Source of the DNA: Mya arenaria
Lineage: Eukaryota > Mollusca > Bivalvia > Myida > Myidae
Reading direction: 5' to 3'
Assembly: GCF_026914265.1 (NCBI RefSeq)
Contig: NC_069134.1
Coordinates: forward strand, 9,107,758 to 9,171,757
DNA: 64,000 nt
The notes under the pieces are model-generated. The model did not search any database, was not told where the DNA came from, and saw only the letters and a program-made list of their open reading frames with translations. How positions within the stretch are numbered: position 1 is the stretch's first letter; each line of letters begins with the position of its first letter. The translations under genes and the position numbers were made by a program. Below are positions 47,900 through 59,666 of this stretch, one piece after another.

Positions 47900-50170
47900 C
47901 ACAAAAGGATTCAGCCTCATAATTTTGCGTATGTAATTCGTAAGATGAAAGAACATGATATGGCAAATAATAAATATGGTCACAATGATACATGGCAAAA
48001 ATATGTAGACAAATAAAAACATAATAGAGATTATTTTATTTTTATTTTTTTACAAACGGTAAATATCCTGATTAAGATATAAATGCTACATATCTAAAGT
48101 ACCAGGATAATAGGGATTTAGGCGAATACAATAATTAAAAAAAGTATGACTTATAGATGTGCGCCGAAAAACAATTGGAATTATTGTTTTGTTCCCTGAA
48201 TTTTACAGACATACTTTTGTTTAAATTCGCTCAAATAAATGCCCAAGACATTAAAACAGAATGGGGCTTTTAAAAAATATGTAGTTTATCAAAGGTTCCG
48301 TTAAATGTATAATTAATCATCAATGGTCTTGTTCAACCCAAAGATTCCAACAATATTGAAACCGGCCATCAGAAGGTTGGAAAGATCTGGCAATGCCAGA
48401 CGACACCGTCAGACGAGTTATTTATAAAACAAACATGAATCAAATCATGAATTTCTGGAAAATAATGTGTAAGTGTGAGACGATACGTTGGTCGGAACTT
48501 TATAGATATATGCCATAACACTTACAGAACACACATGTAAGTGGTAAAAGTTCGTCAAACATTCTGTATTTGTTTTAACTTATATCGCTTTGTTGAACAT
48601 CTTCTTTGTCGGCCATGATAGACGTTTTTTCTGAAGATCCGTTTTATTTCCGAGGTCAATTCTGTTGGCTAATGGCCGACGTGATCCGATTGTAAGTAGG
48701 TGTGATACAGTGAAATAGAGTGTTCATTGGTTTGATAAGACAGGCAGACAGACAGACAGACAGACAGACAGAGTGAGTTGTTTCTTGTCGTAAACATGTA
48801 AATAACAGTTTCTTGAAAAAAAAAACATGTAAATAACAGTTTCTTGAAAAAACATGTAAATAACAGTTTCTTTTGCGAAAGAGGTTATCCCTCTAGTTTC
48901 GTTTGCCTCTTTCGGTATTAAATTGGTGTAAACGAATAACCCGTGCATATGGTCCTGGTAATGCAATTTAGACTATTCGTGTTGCGTCCCTCGTGAGAGA
49001 TGGTCATTTTTAAAATAGAACTGTAGTGATAGTTGACATTAAATTATTACATAATGATATTAAAGATTGATAATTTTCAAGATTAATGCAATATAGTACT
49101 GAGTATAAATCATTTTCATAAGCTGGCATTTTTGTTACAAATATCCCCTGTTCCACATTTTCTGAAAAATTCGACTGACTTGTTTCCCTTGGCTTTACGA
49201 AATATACGCTTCGTATATTAAACGTGAATACGTTAAGCACATTCTCATCCATCAGAGGTTCGATCGTGATAAAATCTAACGTGGTACGTCACTCAGGTGA
49301 AAGGTACGTAACTCTGTTGAACGAGAATAGTTAAGCAGAGACAAATGATAAACTTAAGAAATAGAAATTACAGTTCAGTTCACCTTTAACGTCATGATGC
49401 GTCACGAATCAAATCTATGACCTCTTTAGTATGACCACTCAACCACAAATCTGCTTTACCACAATGGTAACACATCATTTGGAACTTGAATTCCAATCTC
49501 ACAGTTTGCCTTTAAATGATTTCAAGCCGTTGTCAGTGAAGATGCGCGTTTTTATTCTAAATATAGCTTTATGGGATGCGCCAGGTAGTCTAAATTAACA
49601 TAGCGTAAGTCGAAATGTCGATTGTATAAACACTTCATTAGACTTAATCAATATTAAACATTTAACAAATTTGTTAAAACCAGTTGAATCATTGTCAAGT
49701 GATATTGTTTTTTCGTCACAAGATTGGGTTGTTAGTATGTTTTTCTGATCTATTCATTGGACGGAATTAAAATTTTCTGTGACATAATGTAATTTACAGC
49801 ACATGCGTGATTGGACGAAAGTTATCGTCTACCAATTAAGTGCTTCATCATTTTCCCTTTTACTGCTTGATCCAAAGCATATTTAGATCACTTCTGGTGA
49901 GTTTATTTTGTGGTTTTTATGCGTAAATAAATATATTTTAATAAAAATCTAATTAACTAAATAGCGGTACGAGTCATAATCACGTATATATGGTGGCTCG
50001 GATAAGTAAACTTAAAAGAAGTTAGCAGCTGACTGTGATATCAAACAGGTAATATTCATATATGATACATACACACTATTTTGCTATTGCTGTTGTTGTT
50101 GTCGTTGTTGTTTGTTTAAACGTTGTCATCGTAATCATATTTAATGTCATCAAAACCTAAATCTTGATTA
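47900..50170. other. Gene-free region with short tandem repeats
   Basis: It holds a (CAGA)n run near 48745-48771 and a three-unit repeat of 'acatgtaaataacagtttct' at about 48793-48872. No gene is seen. Confidence 0.45.
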
Positions 50171-50180
50171 TTAATGGTTA

Positions 50181-50186
<6 letters not shown>

Positions 50187-50231
<45 letters not shown>

Positions 50232-50281
50232 GTCGTCGTCGTCGTCATCATCATCAACAACAACAACAACATCATCACCAC

Positions 50282-50313
<32 letters not shown>

Positions 50314-50430
50314 ACAGCAGCAGCAGCAGAATCATCTTCATCATCATATTCAGCAGCAGCAGCAGTAGCAGTAGCAGCAGTAGCAACAACAGCATCATAA
50401 GCATCATCACCATCATCATCACGATCATCC
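50187..50430. repeat. Trinucleotide microsatellite (CAT)n/(CAG)n/(CAA)n
   Basis: A compound trinucleotide tract of about 240 bp. It opens long poly-His/Gln and poly-Asp frames that are artefacts of composition. Confidence 0.95.
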
Positions 50431-50749
50431 ATCAAATGAAAGACTGGTATACGTATAAAATATCATACTCATGGTCATGTGACAAAATGTATACAGTAAT
50501 CATTAATAAGGTTTTTATTGATGACAGTTTCGTGTATCATTTTTAAATTAGCTTTGTGGTTCTTTTTTTTCTCTCATATGATCTGAACGTGCAAAAGTTG
50601 TTAATTTAAAGACAGAAAATTCACATGTGCTGACAGTCAAGTGAAAAAGGTATAATAGAAAATGCATTTGTTTTAATTTAAATTTATTTATTTATATATG
50701 ATATGTACATGTTCATGAGGTTCTGATTTTATTTTTTCAGACCAAAGAC

Positions 50750-52555
50750 ATGATTCGTGAAGTGATATGTGCGGCGTTATTGGCGCTTTGCAGTGGTCAA
50801 GGCAGTCAAATTCAAACATTTGGTAGTAGGGGATCAGGGTTCTCAGGCGGGTCAGCGTCTCATTTTGGAGCGGGGCCTCCTTACTCGGGGTCATCCGGTT
50901 CAGGATTCGGTGCCGAGTCCGTGGGTGGGTTTGGAGGCGCAGCGTCTGGATTCGGAGGTGATAATAGTATGACATTTCACAACGGAGGAGGAGGCTTCGA
51001 CACTAGCGGCTTCGGTGCAGCTGATGCCTCAGCTACATCAGGTGGATTTGGTGCAACATCTGGTTTTGGGTCGACGAGTGGATTTGATCAGCCATCAGGC
51101 AGCGGTAGTTTTGATACATCGTCTAGTTTTGGGTCGACGAGTGGATTTGATCAGCCATCAGGCAGCGGTAGTTTTGATACATCGTCTAGTTTTGGGTCGA
51201 CGAGTGGATTTGATCAGCCAACAGGCAGCGGTAGTTTTGATACATCGTCTAGTTTTGGGTCGACGAGTGGATTTGATCAGCCAACAGGCAGCGGTAGTTT
51301 TGATGCAACATCTGTTTTCGGGACGTCGAGTGGATTTGATCAGCTAACTGGTAGCGGTGGTTTTGATGCATCGTCTAGCTTTGGATCGACCAGTGGTTTT
51401 GATTCATCGAGAGGCGGATCAGCCACTGGACACGGCCAGCCTACTGGGTCCTCCGGCTTGGACCGCGGAAGTAATCCGAACGATGAGTGGATCGGTGCAA
51501 TGGGAGGACAAAACGCTTTCCCCATCCACGGAGGATTCTGTGGGGGAGAAGAATGCTCTGACGGAGGTTTGTCTGCTGGCGTTGACGACGGCATGGGTAT
51601 GGGAACTAGGCAGGCCTTTGAAGAACGGAGGCGAACTGGTAGAAATGAGGACATTAGAATGTATGAGATGTTCACAGGCGGTCCGGCGACTACCGGTGTT
51701 ATGGGAGCGGGAACGGGCGGAGGTACGGGAGCGGGAATGGGCGGTGGAATGGGGGCGGGAATGGGAGGCGGTATTGGATCGGGAATGGGATTCGGTATGG
51801 GAGCGGGAATGGGCGGCGGTATGAGAGCGGGAATGGGCGGCGGTATGGCAGCTGGTATGGGGGTGGGAATGGGCGGCGGTATGGGAGCGGGAATGGGTGG
51901 AGGTATGGGAGCGGGAATGGGCGGAGGTATGGGAGCGGGAATGGGCGGCGGTATGGGAGCTGGTATGGGGGCGGGAATGGGCGGCGGTATGGGAGCGGGA
52001 ATGGGCCGAGGTATGGGAGCGGGAACTAGAGGTGGTTTTGGAGCTGGAATGGGCGGCGGTATGGGTGCGGGCAGGGGCGGTTTCATGGGAGCGGGAATGG
52101 GTGGTAGTGTTGGGGCCAGTATGTCAACGGCACATACGGCCACGGGTGGATTAGGGATGCACATGGGCGGTGTGGGATCCGGTATGTACACGGGCGGTAG
52201 TGGAGCCGGTATGACCGCGATTGGAAGATCCGCGGGTGGTTTAAGCGGTATGACTGGGATGACTAGTTCGATGGGCACAGCTGGAAGGACCGGCATACAT
52301 AGTGGACATACAGCAGGTACACATGGGACACACAGCACACACAGAACACACGGCCGTACCTCCGGATCGACCTCATCAATTGGAAGGCAATATCTTGGAC
52401 ACTCACATGGACTGATGACAGTGAGACCGTATTTTGGCACCCATAGTTTGTACCGCGGAGCAATGCTTGGCGGATATCGCTCCCCAGTGCTTAGCGGATA
52501 TCGCTCCCCATTTTCTTTTAGACCTTTGTACAGTCTTGGTCACACTCGTTATTAA
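50750..52555 (+). CDS. Large glycine-rich secreted repeat protein, F-G-S-T-S-G-F-D type
   Basis: A single coding exon gives 601 residues. The signal peptide covers residues ~1-17 and is followed by a Gly/Ser/Phe-rich arm. Residues ~107-232 hold six 21-residue repeats (F-G-S-T-S-G-F-D-Q-P-S/T-G-S-G-S/G-F-D-T-S-S) encoded by 63-bp units from 51068. A non-repetitive segment at ~245-320 includes F-P-I-H-G-G-F-C-G-G-E-E-C, R-R-R-T-G-R and G-G-P-A-T, and matches the gene at 58143. Next comes a long Gly-Met arm (G-A-G-M-G-G-G-M repeats, ~325-465), then a Gly/Thr/His segment (~465-545) and a Tyr/Arg/Leu-rich end with two G-G-Y-R-S-P-like repeats. A splice acceptor stands at 50739-50740, so the 5' UTR is split. 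Composition is like shell-matrix or silk-type structural proteins; the role is inferred only. AATAAA occurs near 52884. Confidence 0.85.
   Translation: MIREVICAALLALCSGQGSQIQTFGSRGSGFSGGSASHFGAGPPYSGSSGSGFGAESVGGFGGAASGFGGDNSMTFHNGGGGFDTSGFGAADASATSGGFGATSGFGSTSGFDQPSGSGSFDTSSSFGSTSGFDQPSGSGSFDTSSSFGSTSGFDQPTGSGSFDTSSSFGSTSGFDQPTGSGSFDATSVFGTSSGFDQLTGSGGFDASSSFGSTSGFDSSRGGSATGHGQPTGSSGLDRGSNPNDEWIGAMGGQNAFPIHGGFCGGEECSDGGLSAGVDDGMGMGTRQAFEERRRTGRNEDIRMYEMFTGGPATTGVMGAGTGGGTGAGMGGGMGAGMGGGIGSGMGFGMGAGMGGGMRAGMGGGMAAGMGVGMGGGMGAGMGGGMGAGMGGGMGAGMGGGMGAGMGAGMGGGMGAGMGRGMGAGTRGGFGAGMGGGMGAGRGGFMGAGMGGSVGASMSTAHTATGGLGMHMGGVGSGMYTGGSGAGMTAIGRSAGGLSGMTGMTSSMGTAGRTGIHSGHTAGTHGTHSTHRTHGRTSGSTSSIGRQYLGHSHGLMTVRPYFGTHSLYRGAMLGGYRSPVLSGYRSPFSFRPLYSLGHTRY
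51068..51445 (+). repeat. 63-bp coding minisatellite, six units
   Basis: Units begin at 51068, 51131, 51194, 51257, 51320 and 51383. The first four are almost identical at the DNA level, including third codon positions; the last two have diverged. Confidence 0.92.
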
Positions 52556-53103
52556 CCATATTGAATGGACTAGAAACTCATGATGGAGATATGCTCTTGA
52601 TGAATTTAAGACATTTTCAATAGCATACAGGTCTGTTATTTTGTTGTACATGTTGAACTGACTCATTACGGAGTTATGTTTTATAAAAATATATGTTAAT
52701 GTAAATCCGTGTTTACAAATAGTATACATCAGATCATTTTTGTGTTATATTTATTTATTTATTTATAATACATGCTTGTCTAGATAAAATTTGAAGAAAA
52801 ATACGTACATGTTTTGTTTTTGTTTACAGGGATACAAATGATTATAGTATACGTATTAAGTGCGTAGATCTGTGAATCAATCAATAAATATGGATATAGT
52901 CTTATACAGAAAGTATAATTAGAAATTTACACAAACAACCAACGTTAATTGGCTTCTTAGTTAGTATTTAATTGACGATAAAGTAGAGGAATGTAAAATA
53001 ATCGTATTAAATGTTTTTAACTGATTTATCTTAAATTATCTTAATTTAAACGTTATAAATTTTACAACGATTGTGATGAAAGCTATGATAGCTTAAACTA
53101 GGT
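52556..53103. other. 3' flank of the glycine-rich gene
   Basis: AT-rich DNA with an AATAAA near 52884. No other feature is seen. Confidence 0.4.
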
Positions 53104-53275
53104 CACTCTCGTCGGCACGATGATGCGCGAAAGCGTGGTCTTGTGGTGTAGGGAAAACCGGAGTACCCGGAGAAAACCCACTTGTCCGGCTTGGTGACCA
53201 CTATCCAAACTCACATGCGCCAAGGCCGGGAATCGAACCCGGGTCGCCGTGGTTAGTTGCTAACCGGACAACCTT
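53104..53275 (-). mobile_element. tRNA-derived SINE, same family as 45526
   Basis: On the minus strand it has a tRNA-like head with the B box GGTTCGATTCCCGG and a body with TTTTCTCCGGGTACTCCGG and 'gtgccgacgagagtg'. It is better preserved than the copy at 9935. Confidence 0.78.
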
Positions 53276-53602
53276 AAATTAACTTATGTGGTCATACGTG
53301 TCAAGAAGAAGAAGAAGAAAAAACAAACAGAACAAGAACAAGGAGAATATATATATACGCACTGTACTAAAAGCAAAACACTACATGAAAGGATAAACAA
53401 TAGTTATCTAATTTAATGTTTGACCACTATCTGTGACACATTACCCGAATTTCAATAAGTTTTCGGTTCTTAGAAAACATCCATAAACTGCTGTACTGAA
53501 AGAGTTAATCGCTATATATGAATTATAATTTGTCAAAACCTACACACGCTAACGTTGAAATGGTAAGTAGTTATCTTTATCAGAATTGACCTGTCTGATA
53601 AA
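53276..53602. other. Short non-coding spacer
   Basis: It contains an AAG-rich run near 53307 and otherwise plain AT-rich DNA. Confidence 0.3.
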
Positions 53603-53890
53603 CAGGGGCGAATTTAGTATTTGTTAGAGGGGGCGCGGTTTGGGAGTGCAACTAAGGAAGTGAGCCCCCATTTCAAAAATACGAAAAAATAAAGGGTTTA
53701 ATGAGTAAATTGGGACGTAAAATCATCCGCAAGAAAAAAATATGAGTCATTTTAGTCGGAAATAGTGCATTCAAGTGCATTCAAGTGGATTCTTTTCACA
53801 TTGTTTCTCGGATATTGACATAAAAAACAAACTCGAAACAATTTTAGATGGGGCGCGCGCCGGTTGCGCCCCCTTCTAAATCCGCTAGTG
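53603..53890. mobile_element. hAT-type MITE (CAGGGGCGAATTTAG ends)
   Basis: The left end CAGGGGCGAATTTAG and right end CTAAATCCGCTAGTG are imperfect inverted repeats. The 288-bp body has GC-rich subterminal parts (gggggcgcgg and gcgccccc) and no coding capacity. These ends are typical of hAT non-autonomous elements. A clean 8-bp duplication is not visible. Confidence 0.6.
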
Positions 53891-55640
53891 GTAAATATGC
53901 GTTAATGTGCATTAATGAAATGGCTTTTTTGCAAACGAGGAGTCAAATCTCCGCCATGTTTCATAGGGCCAGACATCGAAAAACAACAACACATATTTGT
54001 TTGATAATACATCATTGAAAATTCAAATTGGAGCTCTATTATTTCGTAATACAAAATATGACAATTTTCTGTTTTGCCGAAAAGCTTTAGTAAATATACT
54101 GAAAATTTTATTTTGTCGGGAATTGTACCACGTCACGATGCTATGAAACAGTAACTACAATCAAAATGACTGTAGACTGGAAATACATAACAAATTCCAA
54201 ACACTCTCAAATAAACGTGTAGCGTAGAACCTCAAAGCTGCCAAAAATTTCAGCCAGGGAGGATTTGCAACAACCCAGTTTACTGGACGTTCAAGATCAG
54301 CACGAATTAAAACAAATCTGTGACTTGTGAAAATTTCAACTACATGTTATTGAAGTACCCCCCCCCCCCCCCCCCCCCTCACACACACACACTGATGTTT
54401 ATTGGCTTAATATCGTGCGCTAACTTATGCTGTATTACGACCTTGTTGGTCGAGGAAACAATGAATTATTGTAAGAATACACACTAGTTTTCACTTAGCC
54501 AAGCTTGCGTTTAATGTCGGTAAATAGTGTACCTCATTATATATATATAGCAAATATTAATTAAATGTACAGAAAAATAAGAAAATTAACACTAACACGT
54601 ATTCAATCCGATTGGTGTACTAGCGGTCATTTAATTTCAAAGTTGATGTAATTTAGCACATAGTTTACCAGTTTTTCATCTATCTAATCTTTGTTAAATG
54701 ACACACTTTCTTTGATCCACTACAATAAATTTATTTTGGAATCTGATTGGGGTAAAAAACTGGTCATAAAACAGTAACCATATAGTTATATAGATGTTGT
54801 GAAAGGATTGTTTAGCCCCATCGACATTTCTGAGATTGCAACTGTAATATCCTTATGAATGAACCATGCTCATTACTGTAGTCTGCTATTTATATCTGTA
54901 TTGCATGCTGGGATAACACGGTACTTCCGTGATATACAATATGGCTGTCCAAATAAACGTAGTTACAATCAATGTGTTTCTTATAATATCTAGCCCTTAG
55001 ACATAACAGCATCGCCCATTATCAAATGAATTGCATTAACTATTCATAAATAATTATATATTTTAAAAAATACAACAATATCTTAATACTAGTTATAAAT
55101 ACAGAACTTCAACTATTCCAAATATGCCGAGTTGAGTGCATTATTATACAGCGTATTGGCTCAGCCTCCACACTTTGGCTCCAGCTCCCTGGCTTTTGGC
55201 GCCAGCTCAACCCAGAAAAAAGAGTATAAACATGCTAATTCCGGTAAACAGGCGGTCATTTTTATTCCCGACGAAATAAAAGTACTCGATAATACTGGTT
55301 TTATCTGAAATGTAAGCTTCTTGAGTGAAATTCAGCTGAAATATATATTTTTATATACACAGCTCCTAAAAGAGCTGGAGCCACTGTTTCGCAGACGTGG
55401 TCTAGGAACGAGAATTTCCCTTACTTGTTGCAAATCGCTGATGTATTCCATCTTCTCTAAGTGTCATGCACATTTAATACTCACACTCATTCAAGTCGTA
55501 TTCACAACCAGTCTTTGAGAACTGTTCAAGTGGCATATCCGAACAAACTCAAATTTCCCATCCACGCAAAACCACTGACACCTGTGAATAAGGACCTTTC
55601 ACTCGAATATATCTGAAGCGTTATTTGATAACAGAAAAAT
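53891..55640. other. Gene-free region with a poly-C run
   Basis: A C homopolymer of about 21 bases at 54358-54378 is followed by (CA)n. No gene was recognised. Confidence 0.4.
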
Positions 55641-56245
55641 AACTAATTTAGTGTGAGTGTATGTGGTTGACCTGGATTGACTCCCTAGGCTCAGGGATAG
55701 GTCATGACCATGATATGAACTGTATTGATTTTGAAGAATGTGGATCAAAGGTCAAGGTCGTGGTGACCTTCAGTTGAAAATCGGTTTACATTCAATATCT
55801 GCGGAACGCTTTGGCTCAGGGATTTTGAACTTGGTACTTCGATAGGTCATGACCAGCAGATAAACATATTGTTTTTTATGGTCAGTCAATCAAAGGTCAA
55901 GTTGGTGGTGGCAAGTCAGTTTCTGATCAATATATGAGAAACGTTATGGCAAATGGATTTCAAACATTGTGGGCACGTTGGTCATGACCAGCAGATGCAC
56001 CCTATCGCCTTTCAGAACAGTGGGTCAAAGGTCAAGGTCGTTGTGCAGAAAGCTGAAAAACTTAGTTCTCTATCAATAATTGAGAATCGCTTAGCCCTAG
56101 ATACCTCGAACTTGGTAGGGGTCCCTAAAACATGACCAGCACCTTAACTATGGTAGTATCAGATGGACAAAAGTCAAAGGTCGTGGTGACCTTTAAATGA
56201 AAATCCGTCCAATGACTGAAGAATGCATGCATCCAGGTATCTCAA
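55641..56245 (+). repeat. ~145-bp tandem repeat rich in AGGTCA half-sites, about four units
   Basis: The segment 'tcaaaggtcaaggtcg' and close variants occur near 55745, 55890, 56034 and 56174. Each is separated by 'gaacttggta' and 'tcatgaccagcag' blocks in the same order. Units are diverged (many substitutions and indels). The sequence class recurs widely in bivalve genomes as far as I recall. No protein is supported. Confidence 0.7.
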
Positions 56246-57890
56246 ACTCGGTATGCTGTTTCGCTGCATCTGCTTAATTTAAGTCATGTTCAAAAAACAT
56301 TCGCAGCGTCTTTAATGATTTACATCAAAATTAGTCTTACAAGCAAAGCGCAATATATGCACGAACGTTTTTGATGTAAGCCTACGTTAAATGTCCCCTG
56401 TACCTGTGCATTTTGTAATTAAAGCCATTGTCTTTAGCCGTCATAATAGTAATCAGAATAGTAGTTGCGTAGCAACAAGATACTTTACAGTAATAGGTGT
56501 TTAAAAATCCATTTCAGTGGCCATCTTTAATACTTAATAAACCACCTTTATTACCTAATGTATCTCATTTTTTCATAATCATCATTAACAAGGTCCCATT
56601 AATTTCATTCATCTCTTGATAAACGTGTTTTGATCCAATTGACAATGCGATTTTATTTTTAACTTAATGACGACTAAAATATTACCTTCAGTGCACATTC
56701 AAAATATCGGCCAGTGTTTATAATATATAATTATATTTTATTACATCATCATTTTCTACGATAATAGTTTGGCTTGAACATTACGTTCAAATAGAATAAT
56801 TGAGCAAAATGGCAAATAAGAATCTTATAGATTTATAACATAACTTCTTGAGTTACCTTCGTATTTTGTTTACGTGTTTGCCAACCCTTAACGCATTTCT
56901 TCACATTCTGAATGTGTGAGTGAGCGTAATAAAAGAGCCCTTCTTAATCATTAAAATATTACTTCAGGTCATCTTACTGTCTAAGAATACCACTCATTGG
57001 CTGACACATTATCAACGCAAAATCTGACGCGGGCGTTTGTATCGGATGAGTGGCAGTAGGCGGAAATTTAAACCAAAAGTACTAAATGATTGCCTATCTC
57101 TGTTTGGACATACCGCGCGGTTTGTGACATCACATTTGGTTATTGCAGGAAGCAAACTACATCTCCATTCAGATAGGATTATCGCTGTAAGTGGACTTGT
57201 AAATCAGTAAAGACGGTGATACCAACCATACATCCAGCACAAAGCATGCCGATAATCTGGCTCAGGATTGATGAAAAGTGAGAAAACACAATTATGTCGC
57301 AATTTAATTGATCTTTCAAGTTTTGAAGCCCAACCCCATTCATCATAAGGAATAAAAGTTATACCCATTACACGATTTCTGGTAAAACAATAAAAATAAC
57401 AGTGCTCTGAAAAGTCGCATACCACGCCTGGAGTTTCAATTGTTTGATTTAGTAGCGCCGTCCAGATGTGCCCCTTCTGACGTCAAATCATGGACCCCCT
57501 CACCCCCTCCCCCTAACTCCCGTGTTTAACAAATGCATCTTTTATTTGCAGTTGATGTTCTATATGTGTTTGAAATTTCCACATTAGTTATTTTATTTTG
57601 CATCTGTTTTTATCTTCAAATTAGCTGATCATAACCGCAACAAAATATGTTTCATAATTTGCCACTAAAGGACAGGAAAATGAGTTATTGTACAAAAGGC
57701 ATCATCACCTTTGTTAAGCAAAATTTAAACAAATGTCACCCAATTCCACAATTGGTAATCAATCAAGCACTCTTAAAAAGTAATTATTTTTTTCTTTGTT
57801 AATTTTCTTAACCATGAAACGTACATCGTTCATCAAAAATTCTTACCATGAACGATTGAGAGTTGGGCATCACGTAAAAAAGGATTCGTT
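56246..57890. other. Gene-free region upstream of the second glycine-rich gene
   Basis: AT-rich with no supportable gene. A C-rich stretch occurs near 57485-57515. Confidence 0.4.
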
Positions 57891-57934
57891 CGCAAACCTC
57901 GCAAGTGTCTGACAGAAAACGTGGTCGCTTAAAG
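57891..57934 (+). other. Probable 5' UTR exon of the gene at 58143
   Basis: The segment ends in a strong donor (aaag|gtgagt at 57934/57935), about 200 bases before the acceptor at 58132-58133. The same block, with a weakened donor (gaag|gtgtat), is duplicated in front of the broken copy near 63180-63200. That supports it being part of the ancestral gene unit. The exon start is not known. Confidence 0.45.
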
Positions 57935-58142
57935 GTGAGTACAATTTTAACAAAATACGCATTCAGTTTACCTTAAAATTCTTACTTGACTTCAAATTTG
58001 ACAGAAGCCAATACTTGACTGGTGCTTAACTTTTCTGAACTATCTGCAAAACTGTTTTATATGGCGTTCAGCTTATTCATTTTTTGTCAACATATGGAGA
58101 CTTTACGATAAAGTAAATTATCATCTTTTTTAGGTAGAAGTC

Positions 58143-59666
58143 ATGTTTGTTCACGCGCTTTTAAGCCTGTGCTTTCTGACGGCATGTAGCGCAGCTCCTG
58201 GTGACCCTCTGTCTGGTAGGGGCGGAAGTGGAGGATTCGGAGGTCCATCTTATAGTATCACCGGCCCATTCGGTGGCGGCAGTGGATTTGGAGGCAGTGA
58301 CTTTGGAGGTGGTGGATTTGGTAGTGGAAGCCGTTCAGATATATACAGTGCTGGAGGTGGCGGCAGCGATGGATTTGGTGCAGGTGGCGGCAGCGTTGGA
58401 TTTGGTGCAGGTGGCGGCAGCGATGGATTTGGTGCAAGTGGTAGCAGCGGTGGATTTGGTGCAGGTAGCGGCAGCGATGGATTTGGTGCAAGTGGTAGCA
58501 GCGGTGGATTTGGTGCAGGTGGCGGCAGCGATGGATTTGGTGCAAGTGGTAGCAGCGGTGGATTTGGTGCAGGTGGCGGCAGCGGTGGATTTGGTGCAGG
58601 TGACAGCAGCGGTGGATTTGGTGCAGGTGGCGGCAGTGGTGGATTTGGTGCTGGAAGTGGCGGCAGCGGTGGATTTGGTGCTGGAGGGCAATCATATGAA
58701 ACTAGTGGAGGAAGAAGTGACTTCGGGTCGCCTGCTGGTGGCTTCGGTGAAGGATTCGGACGGAGCGGTAGAAGTGGTGTTGGTGGTGGTGTTGGTGGTG
58801 GTGGTGGTGGTGGTCGTGGTGGAAGAGGAGGTGGTGGTGGTGATGGTGGTGGGTCGCGACGATCTCCAGGCGACCAATATGCAAACAGACCACCTCCGGC
58901 AGAGGGATACGTTGGAGGTCGAGGAGGTGTTGAAGGTTTACCGGTTCAAGGCGGGTACGGCGGTGGCGAAGAATATGCTGATGGTGGAGTTCGCGAAGGC
59001 ATGGCCATGGGAAGGCCCGGAGAAGGTTCTGCAATGGCGACTGATGTGAGACGCCGTACAGGCAGAGAAGACTTGCCTATGAGTTATTATGAACAGTACT
59101 CCGGCGGACCAGCGACCGCTCCTGGTGGTATGGGTGGAATGGGCGGTTTTGGAGGAGCGATGGGAGGCACAATGGGAAGTGGATTCGGTGGAAGTTATAT
59201 GGGAGGAATGGGTGGAATGCACTCTGGAATGGGTGGGTTCGGAGGAATGGGTGGGTTTGGAGGAATTGGTGGGTTCGGAGGAATGGGTGGGTTCGGAGGA
59301 ATGGGTGGCACTCATTCTGGAATGGGTGGTGCGCATACTGGAATGGGAATGACCGGAGGGATGGCCGGCGGCTATGGAAGTACGACTCGCGGCTTTGGAG
59401 GAATGACCAGCGGTTATGGAACTAGCGGTTTCGGAGGTATGGGCGGTGGTTTTGGAAGAACTGGTGGAATGCATTCTGGTATGGGAGGCGGTATGCATTC
59501 TGGCATGGGACGCGGCATGTATTCTGGCATGGGAGGCGGTAGCATGGGAGGCGGCATGTATTCTGGCATGGGAGGCGGCATGTATTCTGGCATGGGAGGC
59601 GGCATGCATTCTGGCGGTATGCATGGCGCCGGGATGAGCGCATATAGCGGAACCAGGCGAATGTAG
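58143..59666 (+). CDS. Large glycine-rich secreted repeat protein, D/S-G-F-G-A-G type
   Basis: A single coding exon gives 507 residues. The signal peptide covers residues ~1-18 (L-T-A-C-S-A-A-P). A Gly/Ser/Phe arm follows, with about a dozen S-G/D-G-F-G-A-G/S-G-G/S repeats at ~70-180. Then come a Gly/Arg stretch (~215-240) and a non-repetitive segment at ~240-325 containing P-P-P-A-E-G-Y-V, G-G-R-G-G-V-E-G-L-P-V-Q-G-G, R-R-R-T-G-R and Y-S-G-G-P-A-T. It ends in a Gly-Met arm (G-F-G-G-M-G, M-Y-S-G-M-G-G-G) finishing T-R-R-M. The layout (signal, Phe-Gly arm, conserved segment, Gly-Met arm) equals that of the gene at 50750, so the two are paralogues. An acceptor stands at 58132-58133. AATAAA lies at 59939. 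An extracellular structural role is inferred from composition. Confidence 0.85.
   Translation: MFVHALLSLCFLTACSAAPGDPLSGRGGSGGFGGPSYSITGPFGGGSGFGGSDFGGGGFGSGSRSDIYSAGGGGSDGFGAGGGSVGFGAGGGSDGFGASGSSGGFGAGSGSDGFGASGSSGGFGAGGGSDGFGASGSSGGFGAGGGSGGFGAGDSSGGFGAGGGSGGFGAGSGGSGGFGAGGQSYETSGGRSDFGSPAGGFGEGFGRSGRSGVGGGVGGGGGGGRGGRGGGGGDGGGSRRSPGDQYANRPPPAEGYVGGRGGVEGLPVQGGYGGGEEYADGGVREGMAMGRPGEGSAMATDVRRRTGREDLPMSYYEQYSGGPATAPGGMGGMGGFGGAMGGTMGSGFGGSYMGGMGGMHSGMGGFGGMGGFGGIGGFGGMGGFGGMGGTHSGMGGAHTGMGMTGGMAGGYGSTTRGFGGMTSGYGTSGFGGMGGGFGRTGGMHSGMGGGMHSGMGRGMYSGMGGGSMGGGMYSGMGGGMYSGMGGGMHSGGMHGAGMSAYSGTRRM

Noticed and set aside
50174-50435. Poly-His/Gln, poly-Asp and poly-Met/Leu open frames
   Set aside because: Products of a trinucleotide microsatellite read in different frames; no gene context.
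51340-52440. 366-codon open frame on the minus strand, Pro/Ile-rich
   Set aside because: It is the antisense of the Gly-Met repeat of the gene at 50750. Repetitive GC-rich codons keep all frames open, and there is no signal peptide or domain.
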